Shown: positions 9,121-18,088, counted from the stretch's first letter. The stretch: 64,000 bases of DNA from Myceligenerans indicum (GCF_016742955.1 NZ_JABBYC010000020.1:1-64000), one strand, 5' to 3'. The notes: generated by a model from the letters alone, not told the origin. Program-made: numbers and translations.

Positions 9121-10110
9121 GTGGCGACGATCGGACTGGCGGCGATGCTCGAGACGCTGCATCCGCGGGACGCGGTGGAACTGGCGGTTCACGCACAGGA
9201 GCACGGTTTCAGCGGTGTGATGGCAACCGACCGGTTCCAGCCCTGGACGCCCCGTCAGGGGCATGCGGGCTTCGTCTGGGACGTGCTCGGCGCCCTGGGG
9301 GAACGGACCACCGGCGACCTCGGCCCGGTCGCCGTCCCCGGGAGCAGGATGCACCCCGCCGTGCTCGCGCAGGCCTCCGCGACCCTGGCGGCGATGAATC
9401 CCGGTCGCCACTGGCTGGGCGTGGCGAGCGGCGATGCCGTCGACGAGCACGTCACCGGCGACTACTGGCCCGAGGCACCGGGCCGGATCGCGCGGTTGTT
9501 CGAGGCAGTGGAGATCGTCAGGAAGCTGTTCGCCGCTCCGGCGGGGCGTGACGTCAGGTTCTCCGGGCACTACTTCCGGCTGGAGGCCACCCGGCTGTGG
9601 ACCGTCCCGGAGGCGGCGCCGGAGGTTCTGGTCGCCACCGGTGGCCCGGTCACGGCGCGCCGCGCCGGCCGGCAGGCGGACGGCCTGATCACCATGGCGG
9701 CACCGCCCGAACGGCTCCAGGTGCTGCTCGACCGGTTCGCGGCCGGGGCGCGCGAGGCGGGCAAGGACCCTGACACCATGCCGAAGGTGGTGCAGGTCCC
9801 GGTCTCGTGGGCGCCGGACCTCGCGCAGGCCGAGGAGAACGTGCTGGCGAACCCGCCGATCGGTGCGGCCCGGCTGCCCCGCTCCGACCTGCGCTCCCCG
9901 CACGACGTCGCCGCCGTGGCGCGCCTGCTCCGTGCGGAGGACCTGGCCGGCCGGGTCCTCGTCTCGGCCGACCTCGCGGCCCACGCCAAGCACCTGCAGC
10001 GCCTGCTCGACCTGGGCTTCGACCGCCTCTACGTGCACGACGCGGGCCCGGACGCCCGCGCCTGGATCGACGCCTATGCCGCCGAGGTCCTCCCTGCCCT
10101 CACCCGCTGA
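9121..10110 (+). CDS. LLM-class (luciferase-like) oxidoreductase, probably F420- or flavin-dependent
   Basis: Luciferase-like monooxygenase-fold enzyme, 329 aa. The features fit the F420-dependent subgroup: TIGLAAMLETLHPRDAVELAV at the N-terminus, GVMATDRFQPW (active-site Asp/Arg loop), GRHWLGVASGDAVDEH, and the cofactor-binding segment ATGGPVTARRAGRQADG. The chosen start is GTG 9121, 7 nt after a TAGGGT hexamer (9108-9113); the frame stays open upstream into the previous gene but without a better start. It is 27 nt upstream of cofE, and this linkage supports F420 as cofactor rather than FMN. The substrate is unknown. Confidence 0.8.
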   Translation: MATIGLAAMLETLHPRDAVELAVHAQEHGFSGVMATDRFQPWTPRQGHAGFVWDVLGALGERTTGDLGPVAVPGSRMHPAVLAQASATLAAMNPGRHWLGVASGDAVDEHVTGDYWPEAPGRIARLFEAVEIVRKLFAAPAGRDVRFSGHYFRLEATRLWTVPEAAPEVLVATGGPVTARRAGRQADGLITMAAPPERLQVLLDRFAAGAREAGKDPDTMPKVVQVPVSWAPDLAQAEENVLANPPIGAARLPRSDLRSPHDVAAVARLLRAEDLAGRVLVSADLAAHAKHLQRLLDLGFDRLYVHDAGPDARAWIDAYAAEVLPALTR

Positions 10111-10137
10111 GGTCGTCCGGCGGGAGAGAATGCCGCC

Positions 10138-10926
10138 ATGCATCGCCTCACCGTGTGGGCGCCCGACGGGCTGCCCGAGATCACCCCCGGAACCGACCTC
10201 GGAGCCGTGATCGGCGAACTTCTCGCCGCGCAGGAGCTTGCCGACCGGCCCACGGAGGGCGACGTCGTCGCGGTGACCTCCAAGATCGTGTCCAAGGCCG
10301 AAGGGCGGGTGGTGGCGGCCACGGACCGGGAACAAGCGATCACGGACGAGACGGTCCGTGTGGTCGCGGTGCGAGAACGCCCCGACGGGCCTCCGCTGCG
10401 GATCGTGGAGAACCACCTGGGACTCGTCATGGCGGCCGCGGGCGTGGATGCCTCGAACACGCCGGAGGGAACCGTCCTGCTGCTGCCGCAGGACCCGGAC
10501 GCGTCCGCCCGTGGCATCCGCGCGGCCCTGCGCGACCGGTTCGGACTGGACCGCCTGGGAGTCGTCGTCACCGACACCGCCGGCCGGCCCTGGCGCGACG
10601 CGCTCGTGGACATCGCGATCGGCGCCGCCGGCATCTCGCCCACCGACGACCTGCGTGGTGGCACCGACAGCCACGGCCGCCCCCTGAACGTGACGGTCAC
10701 GGCCGTCGCCGACGAGGTCGCCTCCGCCACGGAACTCGTGCGGGGCAAGGCGACCGGACGCGCCGTCGCCGTCGTCCGCGGACTCGCCCGGTACGTGTCC
10801 GACGACGCCGGCCCCGGCGCGCGGTCGCTCGTGCGGCCCAGCGGCGACGACCTGTTCCGGGAGGGCTCCCGCGAGGCCTACGAGCGCGGACTCGCCGACG
10901 CGCACACGCGCGCCGCCACCACCTGA
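10138..10926 (+). CDS. cofE: Coenzyme F420-0:L-glutamate ligase (CofE family)
   Basis: Adds the gamma-linked glutamate tail to F420-0 using GTP. The protein has 262 aa, the length of a stand-alone CofE and without the C-terminal nitroreductase-like domain of mycobacterial FbiB. Family landmarks are [37 protein letters not shown] and [12 protein letters not shown]. It directly follows the LLM oxidoreductase. No other F420 biosynthesis gene (CofC, CofD, CofG, CofH) is in the window, but an importer resembling the proposed F420-0 ABC transporter is at 40094-43028. Together these suggest tail addition to an imported precursor. Confidence 0.9.
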   Translation: MHRLTVWAPDGLPEITPGTDLGAVIGELLAAQELADRPTEGDVVAVTSKIVSKAEGRVVAATDREQAITDETVRVVAVRERPDGPPLRIVENHLGLVMAAAGVDASNTPEGTVLLLPQDPDASARGIRAALRDRFGLDRLGVVVTDTAGRPWRDALVDIAIGAAGISPTDDLRGGTDSHGRPLNVTVTAVADEVASATELVRGKATGRAVAVVRGLARYVSDDAGPGARSLVRPSGDDLFREGSREAYERGLADAHTRAATT

Positions 10927-11060
10927 GCCGACGATGCTGCTCCTGCCCCGCGACGTCACCCGCGTCGGGGCGTCCGAGGCGCCTCGTCGTCCCGGAGCGC
11001 CGGGCCGGCTTCAGCGCCGTCGCGGGTCGGGGGTCGCTGTTCGCGGGTCGGGAGACCGCT

Positions 11061-11149
11061 GCGTGGTCGGTCATCCGGCGCATGGTCGGTCAAGTGATTG
11101 ACCGACCACGCGTCGTCTGACCGACCATGCGCCGGGTGACCGACCACGC
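11061..11149. repeat. Palindromic repeat with five copies of GACCGACCAYGC at 19-bp steps
   Basis: Two copies on the minus strand (11061-11072, 11080-11091) and three on the plus strand (11100-11111, 11119-11130, 11138-11149) carry GACCGACCAYGC. Within each orientation the copies are exactly 19 bp apart. The outer arms 11061-11092 and 11118-11149 are complementary over 32 bp with a single mismatch. A nested hairpin has an 11-bp stem (11083-11093 with 11098-11108) and loop GTGA. The element fills most of the 297-bp gap between convergent cofE and jetC. It could act as a two-way terminator or be a small REP/MITE-like element; no coding remnant is recognisable in the rest of the gap. Confidence 0.9.
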
Positions 11150-11223
11150 GCCGAGCCATACATCCCCGGCCGCGCAGCCTGCTGCGCGGCCTTGCCTGCC
11201 TGGGCCGCGGACGGCCCTCCCTG

Positions 11224-14200
11224 CTACCGGGCCGGTGCGGGCTCCGTGATCGGGGCCGGGTCCAGGGCCACGACGTCGATCCGGGACTCCCGGCCGTCGG
11301 TGCACGTGGCCAGGCCGACACCGCCGACGTACTCCTCGAGCGTCTGCAGCAGCTTGAGCGGCGTGGCCAGGATCATGTGGAAGCCGAAGTCGCGGAACGT
11401 GTCCATCGCCGTGCGGGTGAACTCGGTGTCGGCCTTGTCGAAGGCCTCGTCCAGGATCACGGAACCATAGGCCGGTGCGCCGTCGGCGAGGGTCGAGAGG
11501 CGGTAGCGCAGCGCAGCGGCCAGACAGAACACCACCAGCTTCTGGCGCTGGCCGCCGGACAGTCCCGCCGAGGACTCGTGCACGTCCAGTGTCAGACCCG
11601 CCCCGTCCAGCTCGACACCCGTGAACCGCACATGACGCCGCGTGTCCAGGCACAGTGTCCGCCACGCCCGGTCGGAGGGATCCGCGGAGGCCAGGCGGCG
11701 CATCAGCCGCTCCAGCCTGGGCATCGCCGTGGCACGGTCCTGCGCCAGGCCCTCCAGCGTGTCGAGGAACTCGCGCACCGCCGCGGGCTGCTGTTCCTTG
11801 ACCCGGATCTCCAGGTAGCGTCCGGGGGCGTACTCCGATCGACGCAACGACTCGTTCACCGGCACGATCCGTTCCCGGATCACCGACGGTGCCTGCCGGA
11901 TCTCGGCGGCCAGCCGGTCCAGGGCGCGCTGCGCGCCGCCGGACAGCAGCTGCTCCAGCTCGGCCTCCAGCTCCGGCAGCTGCCGGGAGCGGATCTCCTC
12001 GGCGAGCTCGAGGTAGTGCCCCCGGTCGCCCACCCCGGCGCCGATGTCCCGCGTGAGCGCGGGCCAGTTCCGCCGGAACTCGCCGAGCAGCTCGGTGATC
12101 TCCCGCTCCGCCGCACCGGAGCCGCGCAGGCCCGCCTCGCGTTCCGCGTCGAGGGCGCGCGAGACGACGAGCGACACCTCGTCGACGACGTCGTGCGTCA
12201 CGGTCGGCCGGACCTCTGCGTAGCGCCGCTCCAGCTCGGCCCGGTGCTCGTCCGGGATCGCGGGGGACACCGTTCCGCGCAGCTCCCGCACCACGCGTTC
12301 CATCGCACGACGCGCGGCCCGCGCCTCCGCGAGGACGTCCGCCGCGGCGGACGCCGCCGTCCGGGCCTCGGCGAGCCGCCGTTCCGCACCGGCGACGTCG
12401 TGCTCGGCCGCGGCGAGATCCTGCGTCCCGCTCAGCAGGGAGTCGAAGGTCCGCTGCGCCTCGGCCAGGTCCTGCTCGGCGGACTCGATGTCGACGTCGC
12501 GCCACTCCCTGCGCTGCACCTGCCGCAGCGCGAAGGCGCGCTGCAGGCGCTCGCGCTCCGCGGCGGTCGCGGCGGCGACGGCGTCCTCGGCGGCCGTGAG
12601 CCGGGACTGGATCTCGCGCGCCTTGCCGAGCAGATGGTCGAGCTTGTCGGTGATGTCCCCGCCCAGGACCCACGTGGCGGGATCAGCCGCCGCGTCGTCC
12701 TTGATCACGTGGTCGCTCGCGTGCTTGACCTGACCCGCGAGGGTGACGGCACGTTCCGCCTCGTCGAGACCGGCGGCATCCTCCACGCACAGGTAGTCGT
12801 AGTCCGACAGCTGACGCTGCAGCCAGCCCGACGCCGGTCCGTCCGTCACCTCCACCTTGTGGATCAGGGAGTCCGGCCCCGACGCCGCCCGGGGCGCGTC
12901 CTGCCGCACACCCACGACCCGGTACTCCAGGCGCGTGCCCAGGTCCATGGAGTCCACGGCGTCCCGCACGGCGTCCCGGTGGGCAGACGGCACCAGCATC
13001 GTGGTGGCCAGCGGGCGCAGCACCCGCTCGATCGCGGCCGTCCAGCGCTCCTCACCCGGGCGGACCCCGAGCAGCTCGGCGGCGAACCGCAGCGCGGACT
13101 CGCTGATCCCCGTCGCGTCGCACACCGCACGGCGCGCCGCGAGCAGATCCGCCGGAAGGTTGCTCGCCGACGTCCGCAGCGCCTGAACCTGCGCGGAGAT
13201 CGCGGCGTGTTCGGCGGCGACAGCGGCACGCGTCTCGTGTGCCCTGCGCATCTGCGCGGCCGGGCCGGTGAGCACCGGCATGGACCCCGTCGACGAGGCC
13301 GTCTCGGCGCCGCCGTTCGCCGACAGCTCGGACCGTGCGAGTTCACGCAGGGCCGAGAACTCGGCGAACGACTCCGGCGCAGCCAGCCCCACCATCTCCA
13401 GGTCGGTGGCCAGTTCCCCACGCCGCGTCCGTGTCAGCGCCGTGATCTCACCCGCCCGCTGGAGCCGGTCGCCCTGTGTCGCCAGAGCCTGGCCCCCGCG
13501 CACCTGCACCACGCTCACGGCCTGGCGGTGAGCGCTTGCGGCCTGCTCCACCTCGGCGTCGGCCGAGTCGCGCTCGTACGCCGCCGTGTCCTCGTGGCGC
13601 TGCGCGTCGCCGAGAGCGGCCGTCGCGAGCTCCAGCTTGATCGCGTCCCGGTACGGCTCCAGCGAGCCGTGCAGGGATGCCGCCTGGACGGCGGCCTTGG
13701 CGCCGGAGTCGAACCGGCGGCACAGCGGGGCCAGCTGGTCGAGGGCCCCGACCTGGCGCCGCGCGTCCGCGATGCGGGCGTGGGCGCGCGCCACCTCGCC
13801 GAACTGCTGCGCCGCGGCCTCGGCGAGGCCGAAGGTGATGGGCTCGTCGAGCATGTAGTCGCGGAACAGGTCGTCGAGGCTGCCCAGGTTCTTGGCGGAC
13901 TGCGTGCGGTGCAGCAGCACGAGGGCGCTCGGGTCGCCGACGCCGAGCCGCTCGCTGAACGCGGCCGCGAAACCGGCGTGCCGGTCGGACACGGTGGCGT
14001 CGGGCAGGTGCGCGCGCAGTCCGGGAGCGTCCAGCCCGGAGCGCACGTAGGGCTCCAGGTCGAGGATGTCGGCCTCTCCGGGCTGGTACACGTACAGATC
14101 CGCGGACTGCGTCGCCGCCCGGCGCAGCAGCATGAGGCGTGCGAGCGTGGCGACCCCTCCGGAGCCGTCCTCGTAGCGCAGCAGGACGCCGCTCCATGTC

Positions 14201-14529
14201 GTGGCCGGGCGCAGGGTCTCCGCGACGGCCTCGCCCGTGGCGCCGTCGGTCCGGTGCCGCCAGGCTCCTCGCACGTAGCTGGTCACGGACCGGTCCTCGC
14301 GCCCGCTCGTGACGGCCGCGGCCGCGGCCGCGTTGAAGCGGAGGTCCGCCGGAGGCGTGAGGACCGCGGCGACGGCGTCGACCAGGGACGACTTACCCGA
14401 CCCGGAGTGGCCGGTGAGCAGGAAGCCCTTCCGCGCGACGTCGATGCGGTGGTGGCCGGTGAACGTGCCCCAGTTGACCACCTCCACACGGGCGAGGCGC
14501 CACTGCCCCGGATGCGTGCTGCTCTGCAT
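11224..14529 (-). CDS. jetC: SMC-like ATPase, JetC/MksB subunit (Wadjet-type or Mks condensin)
   Basis: Large SMC-type ATPase of 1101 aa. Walker A is at residues 40-47 (GHSGSGKS). Long charged, alanine-rich coiled coils follow, with a central hinge-like part. The ABC signature LSGGQRQ is near 990 and Walker B VILDEAFDK near 1024. Start ATG 14529 has GGAGGG 9 nt upstream; a GTG at 14535 overlaps the jetB stop (GTGA) but is too close to the ribosome site. It is the third gene of a translationally coupled jetA-jetB-jetC set. In known systems JetABC extrudes DNA loops and JetD cuts small plasmids, but no jetD is seen on either side here. Confidence 0.9.
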   Translation of the reverse strand: MQSSTHPGQWRLARVEVVNWGTFTGHHRIDVARKGFLLTGHSGSGKSSLVDAVAAVLTPPADLRFNAAAAAAVTSGREDRSVTSYVRGAWRHRTDGATGEAVAETLRPATTWSGVLLRYEDGSGGVATLARLMLLRRAATQSADLYVYQPGEADILDLEPYVRSGLDAPGLRAHLPDATVSDRHAGFAAAFSERLGVGDPSALVLLHRTQSAKNLGSLDDLFRDYMLDEPITFGLAEAAAQQFGEVARAHARIADARRQVGALDQLAPLCRRFDSGAKAAVQAASLHGSLEPYRDAIKLELATAALGDAQRHEDTAAYERDSADAEVEQAASAHRQAVSVVQVRGGQALATQGDRLQRAGEITALTRTRRGELATDLEMVGLAAPESFAEFSALRELARSELSANGGAETASSTGSMPVLTGPAAQMRRAHETRAAVAAEHAAISAQVQALRTSASNLPADLLAARRAVCDATGISESALRFAAELLGVRPGEERWTAAIERVLRPLATTMLVPSAHRDAVRDAVDSMDLGTRLEYRVVGVRQDAPRAASGPDSLIHKVEVTDGPASGWLQRQLSDYDYLCVEDAAGLDEAERAVTLAGQVKHASDHVIKDDAAADPATWVLGGDITDKLDHLLGKAREIQSRLTAAEDAVAAATAAERERLQRAFALRQVQRREWRDVDIESAEQDLAEAQRTFDSLLSGTQDLAAAEHDVAGAERRLAEARTAASAAADVLAEARAARRAMERVVRELRGTVSPAIPDEHRAELERRYAEVRPTVTHDVVDEVSLVVSRALDAEREAGLRGSGAAEREITELLGEFRRNWPALTRDIGAGVGDRGHYLELAEEIRSRQLPELEAELEQLLSGGAQRALDRLAAEIRQAPSVIRERIVPVNESLRRSEYAPGRYLEIRVKEQQPAAVREFLDTLEGLAQDRATAMPRLERLMRRLASADPSDRAWRTLCLDTRRHVRFTGVELDGAGLTLDVHESSAGLSGGQRQKLVVFCLAAALRYRLSTLADGAPAYGSVILDEAFDKADTEFTRTAMDTFRDFGFHMILATPLKLLQTLEEYVGGVGLATCTDGRESRIDVVALDPAPITEPAPAR

Positions 14530-14531
14530 GC

Positions 14532-15293
14532 TCACAGCCCCTCCCTGCTGAGTCGGGTGTACTCGGCCTGGACGGCCTGGATCTCGTCGGCCCCGAACAG
14601 GGTGCGCAGGACCGGCGACACGATGCGGCGCCTGCCCCTTTCGCCGGTGGGTTGCAGGAGCCCGGCCTCGGTGAGCCGGTCCCACCCGGCGTCCATGGCG
14701 GCGTCGAACCCGGTCCCGTACCCGGTCGTCCCGGTGCCGCTGCGGCGCCGGAACGGGTGCAGGTGCTCGACGACGTCGTCGAGGTCGGTCACCACCTCCT
14801 GGCCGGGCGACTCCAGCAGGCGGGTGCGCAGGTGCAGCAGGAGAACCGTGTCGAGGAACGTCAGCGGGAGCTCCCGGACGACGGCGGGCGCGTCGGGCGC
14901 GGCGGTGGCGTCCCGCACGAACGCGATCTGCTCGTCGTGGTCCACCACCACGTCCAGGTACATGTCCGCGAGCCGGCCACGCACCAGCTCCAGATGGGTG
15001 AGCAGGTCGCGCCAGGCCTCCTCGTCGTCGGCGGCGGCCAGGTACGGGCCCCGGACCAGCGCCGCCAGCGACCGGCGGGCGGAGGCGGGCAGGCTTCCGG
15101 GATCGCCCTGCCAGAGGCGGGTACCCGGCTCCTCGCCCCCGGTGTGCGGCGTCCCGGGCAGGTCGTGCGCCAGACCGGTCGGGCCGGCGACGGGCTGCTG
15201 CCCGGTGTCGTCGGGCCGGGCCGACCGGACGACCCGGGCCTGTCCGGTCCCGCCCGGGCGCGAGCTGCTCAGATGTTCCATGGGTCCGGTCAC
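14532..15293 (-). CDS. jetB: JetB/MksE subunit, DUF4194 family
   Basis: Protein of 253 aa matching the DUF4194 KITE-type subunit that binds the kleisin in Jet/Mks SMC complexes. Recognisable parts are the DLLTHLELVRGRLADMYLDVVVD winged-helix segment, LPLTFLDTVLLLHLRTRLLE, and the end segment RRIVSPVLRTLFGADEIQAV. The first about 80 residues are a low-complexity, Gly/Pro-rich extension unusual for the family. The start is GTG 15293, overlapping the jetA stop as GTGA and preceded by GAGGAG at 8 nt; ATG 15281 is an alternative. Its stop overlaps the possible jetC GTG. Confidence 0.85.
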   Translation of the reverse strand: MTGPMEHLSSSRPGGTGQARVVRSARPDDTGQQPVAGPTGLAHDLPGTPHTGGEEPGTRLWQGDPGSLPASARRSLAALVRGPYLAAADDEEAWRDLLTHLELVRGRLADMYLDVVVDHDEQIAFVRDATAAPDAPAVVRELPLTFLDTVLLLHLRTRLLESPGQEVVTDLDDVVEHLHPFRRRSGTGTTGYGTGFDAAMDAGWDRLTEAGLLQPTGERGRRRIVSPVLRTLFGADEIQAVQAEYTRLSREGL

Positions 15294-16759
15294 GGGACGG
15301 GCTCCTCGAAGCGGTGGCGGGGTACTCGGGCGCGGCGCAGACTGCCTCGCGCGCCGGGCCAGGCGATGTCCTCGGTGTCGCCTTCACGTCGCCCGTGGCG
15401 CTCTGCGAGCGACAGCAGCCCCACGACGCTGGCCAGGCCCTGGGTCGCCGGATGGGCCCGGAGCACCTCGCCGACGGTGGCGGCGCCCCGGCGTGCTACG
15501 ACGTCGTTCACGTTGCCGCGTAGCTCGTCCTCGTCGATCTCGGCGGACCGGGCGAGGGCGCGCAGCGCCGCGAGGTCGGTGGGGGCGTCGTCCGCCGGCG
15601 GCCGGGGACGCACCAGCGGCGCCGGGCGGTCGTCCGCGGGGTCGTGCGGGCGGATGCCCGCCGGTGAGGCGAGCGCGACGGCGCCGAGCTTCAGGGTCAG
15701 ACCGGTCCAGGTGCCCGGTGCCACCTCGTCGGCCAGCTCGAGCGCGATGGTCTCCGCCTCCCGCAGCCGCGAGGCCAGGGCCTGCTCCTGGGGGAGGTCG
15801 CCGGACCGCGCGGCCCTCTGGAGCGCCCGGCGCAGTGCCGTCATGGTGTCCGTGGCGTCGTCCGTGGCGGAGCGCAGCTCGGTGACCAGCCGCCGCAGGG
15901 ACGCCACTTCGGACGACGTGAGCTCGGTCGTGGCCTCCGGCGACCGCAGCAGCCGGGTGACGTGGGCCGTGGCATCGTGCTCGCCTGCGTCGAGCACGGC
16001 GCGGAAGGTCGTGAGGTTCCGTCCGGCGGGCGTCTCGGCGTGGTGGTCGACGCCGCGGAACAGGTCGTCGACGAACGCGTCCCGGACCGGGCCGGACGCC
16101 GTGAGACTGCGGCGGAGCTCGACGTCGGCCACGGTCAGGGCGGCGCGGACGCGCAGCAGGTCGGCAGGGACCTCGGCCGCCAGGGCGAGCACCTCGCGAG
16201 CGCGCTCGGCGAGGTCGGCCGGGTCCGGCTCCGGCACCGTTCCGCGCCGGACGCGGTCGATCTCGGCGTCGATCCGTGCTCGCTCGGCACGGAGGGCCGC
16301 GAGCCGCGCCGAGGGGTCGGGATCGGCGGCGTCCGCGAGATCGCCCAGCGCGCCCAGGACGATCGACAACCGCGTCGCCGTGGCGACGTGGTGCGGGCGG
16401 GTCAGACCGGAGACGAAGGCGATCGCGGCGAGCGCGGCGTCGGACAGCTCGAGCTGCTCGGGAGCTGTCGAGCGGTCGGACCCCGCGCCGGGACGGCGCA
16501 CGAGGACGCCGTCGCGCAGCCACTCGGACACCTGCGGTCCCGCGGAGTGCGGAAGCGTGAATCCCTGGCGCCGCAGTTCCGTGATGTCGTCCTCGAGCCG
16601 CCCGACGAGCTCGGCCTCGGGCAGGCGGCGCGTTCCGCGGGCGAGGTGTCGTCCGAGCAGCGTGACGGCGGCGGCTGCGTGCCCAGAACGCAGCAGCATC
16701 CACGCGGGATGCTCGCCGGCGAGGCGTCGCGCGGTGCGCGCGATCTGGACGGTGCTCAT
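15290..16759 (-). CDS. jetA: JetA/MksF kleisin-like subunit, DUF3375 family
   Basis: Protein of 489 aa, first gene of the jet operon. The N-terminal region (ARRLAGEHPAWMLLRSGHAAAAVTLL) is the winged-helix segment typical of DUF3375, followed by mostly helical sequence and a C-terminal DUF3375 block. It should bridge the two JetC heads and bind JetB. The start ATG 16759 has no Shine-Dalgarno; TACCCT at 16773-16768 lies 8 nt upstream, fitting a leaderless mRNA. An in-frame TTG further upstream (16831) lies beyond this promoter and is rejected. Divergent from the small HTH gene, which may regulate the operon. Confidence 0.85.
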   Translation of the reverse strand: MSTVQIARTARRLAGEHPAWMLLRSGHAAAAVTLLGRHLARGTRRLPEAELVGRLEDDITELRRQGFTLPHSAGPQVSEWLRDGVLVRRPGAGSDRSTAPEQLELSDAALAAIAFVSGLTRPHHVATATRLSIVLGALGDLADAADPDPSARLAALRAERARIDAEIDRVRRGTVPEPDPADLAERAREVLALAAEVPADLLRVRAALTVADVELRRSLTASGPVRDAFVDDLFRGVDHHAETPAGRNLTTFRAVLDAGEHDATAHVTRLLRSPEATTELTSSEVASLRRLVTELRSATDDATDTMTALRRALQRAARSGDLPQEQALASRLREAETIALELADEVAPGTWTGLTLKLGAVALASPAGIRPHDPADDRPAPLVRPRPPADDAPTDLAALRALARSAEIDEDELRGNVNDVVARRGAATVGEVLRAHPATQGLASVVGLLSLAERHGRREGDTEDIAWPGARGSLRRARVPRHRFEEPVP

Positions 16760-16895
16760 GAGCGCAGAGGGTACTGGGTTTGGCTGACCGATATATGACG
16801 AGCCATTACCGGACAGTGATACGGCGTGCAACTTGTCGGCGATCTCCGGTCCGTCCGGCGTGACAGTGGAAAACTAGATGAATAGTCTCGAGGTG

Positions 16896-16938
16896 CGACA
16901 AGGTCTGCCGGTGACATGCCGATCGGCAGACCTTGTCG
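16896..16938 (+). promoter_or_regulatory. 15-bp perfect inverted repeat at the 5' end of the HTH-gene transcript
   Basis: The arms 16896-16910 and 16924-16938 (CGACAAGGTCTGCCG and its complement) are separated by 13 nt. A possible promoter lies just before it: TGACAG (16861-16866), 16-nt spacer, TAGTCT (16883-16888). Transcription would therefore begin almost at the first arm, placing a stable stem at the mRNA 5' end, 34 nt ahead of the GTG start. It could also be an operator for a dimeric regulator of the divergent jet operon. Confidence 0.65.
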
Positions 16939-16972
16939 TGCGTCCAGCCAGGCACCACAGCGCGGAGGAACC

Positions 16973-17185
16973 GTGAGCACTGCAGCCGAGATCGTGGCCC
17001 GAGTCCGTAGGGAGCGCGGCCTGAGCATGAGCCTGTTGGCCGAGATGGCCGGGGTCTCGCGATCCACGGTCAGCCGGATCGAGTCCGGCAAGTTCGAGCC
17101 CACCTTCGCGCTCCTGCGCCGGGTCGTGGAGGCGGGCGGCTTCGACATCGACGCCGAACCCGAGGACGACGGGGCGCGCGGGTAG
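16973..17185 (+). CDS. Small XRE-family helix-turn-helix protein
   Basis: 70 aa, consisting of little more than one XRE/Cro HTH domain: IVARVRRERGLSMSLLAEMAGVSRSTVSRIESGKFEPTFALLRRVV, with an acidic C-terminal tail. The start is GTG 16973, with GGAGG 6 nt upstream. Such minimal proteins can be antitoxin-like repressors or stand-alone regulators; no toxin gene follows (the next gene is a YdcF-like protein 220 nt away). Divergent placement next to jetA and the large inverted repeat in its leader suggest control of itself and possibly of jetABC. Confidence 0.75.
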   Translation: MSTAAEIVARVRRERGLSMSLLAEMAGVSRSTVSRIESGKFEPTFALLRRVVEAGGFDIDAEPEDDGARG

Positions 17186-17407
17186 GTGCGGTCTCCGCAG
17201 CATGGTCCCAGTGACGCCGACGCGACGGGATCACCGGCCGGGGGTCGTGAAATGGGTGAATCTTCCGCTACGTTGTCTCCGCATGTCGCTGGGAATCGAC
17301 CGGAAGCGCGTGGCGCAATGAATGAGAAGGTCCGTCACCGACGGAAGCCGGGAGGGGGCGCGACTCCCGCCCGTGCCGTACGACGCTCTGAGTCGTATGG
17401 TCCAGTT

Positions 17408-18088
17408 ATGCCGAACGTCAGAATCCCTGCGGGGGTGCGGGAGGACGTCGAGACGCTGTGGGCGTTCCATGACCTGCAGCAGGATCCTCGTGAGGTGGAT
17501 GTGTGCATCGGCCTGGGCGGACACGACACCGGAGTCGCCGACTACACGGCCGATCTCTACCACCAGGGCTACTTTCCCCGGATCGTCTTCACGGGGGCGA
17601 ACGCGACCACCACCCTTGAGGCCTTCCCGCAGGGCGAGGCGGTGGGGTACCGGGAGCGCGCCGTCGCCCAGGGGGTTCCGGAGGGAGCCGTCCTGATCGA
17701 GCCGCTCGCCCGGAACACGGCCGAGAACGTCGAGTACAGCCGCAAGGTGCTCAGTGACCACCAGATCGACGCCGGCTCGGTCATGTTCGTCACCAAGCCC
17801 TACCACCAGCGGCGGGTCTTCGCGACATGCCAGGTCGTGTGGCCCGAGGTCACGGCGTACTGCGTCTCCCCGCCACTGCCTCTCGACGAGTACGTCTCGA
17901 GCATCGGGGACGTCGACCGGGTGATCGACATGCTGGTCGGTGACACCCAGCGCCTGACCGTGTACGCCGAGAGGGGATTCATCGCCGCGGACCAGGAGGT
18001 TCCCGGGGACGTGCAGGGGGCGTTCGACCGCCTTGTCGCCGCGGGGTACACCAGCCGCCTGGTCCCCGAGGAGCCGGTCCGCGTCTGA
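17408..18088 (+). CDS. YdcF/SanA-family (DUF218) protein
   Basis: 226 aa with the DUF218 fold hallmarks: VCIGLGGHDTGVADYTADLY, PRIVFTGAN, and ARNTAENVEYSRKVL, a pattern shared with YdcF and SanA/ElyC. Members are Rossmann-like proteins, some binding nucleotide cofactors and some affecting the envelope; the exact role is unknown. No membrane helix is visible, so it resembles cytoplasmic YdcF. The start is ATG 17408, 6 nt after TATGGT (17396-17401), leaderless type. The 222-nt interval before it shows no other gene. Confidence 0.8.
   Translation: MPNVRIPAGVREDVETLWAFHDLQQDPREVDVCIGLGGHDTGVADYTADLYHQGYFPRIVFTGANATTTLEAFPQGEAVGYRERAVAQGVPEGAVLIEPLARNTAENVEYSRKVLSDHQIDAGSVMFVTKPYHQRRVFATCQVVWPEVTAYCVSPPLPLDEYVSSIGDVDRVIDMLVGDTQRLTVYAERGFIAADQEVPGDVQGAFDRLVAAGYTSRLVPEEPVRV

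Noticed and set aside
10927-11060. Remnant of jetD downstream of jetC
   Set aside because: No frame in either direction shows DUF2220-like sequence; the gap is too short and is dominated by the palindromic repeat.
11224-14529. SbcC or RecN repair ATPase
   Set aside because: DUF3375 and DUF4194 partners in a coupled operon place it in the Jet/Mks group; no SbcD nuclease is adjacent.
11377-15885. 1502-aa plus-strand frame opposite the jet operon
   Set aside because: Antisense shadow of jetABC; no motif and biased composition.
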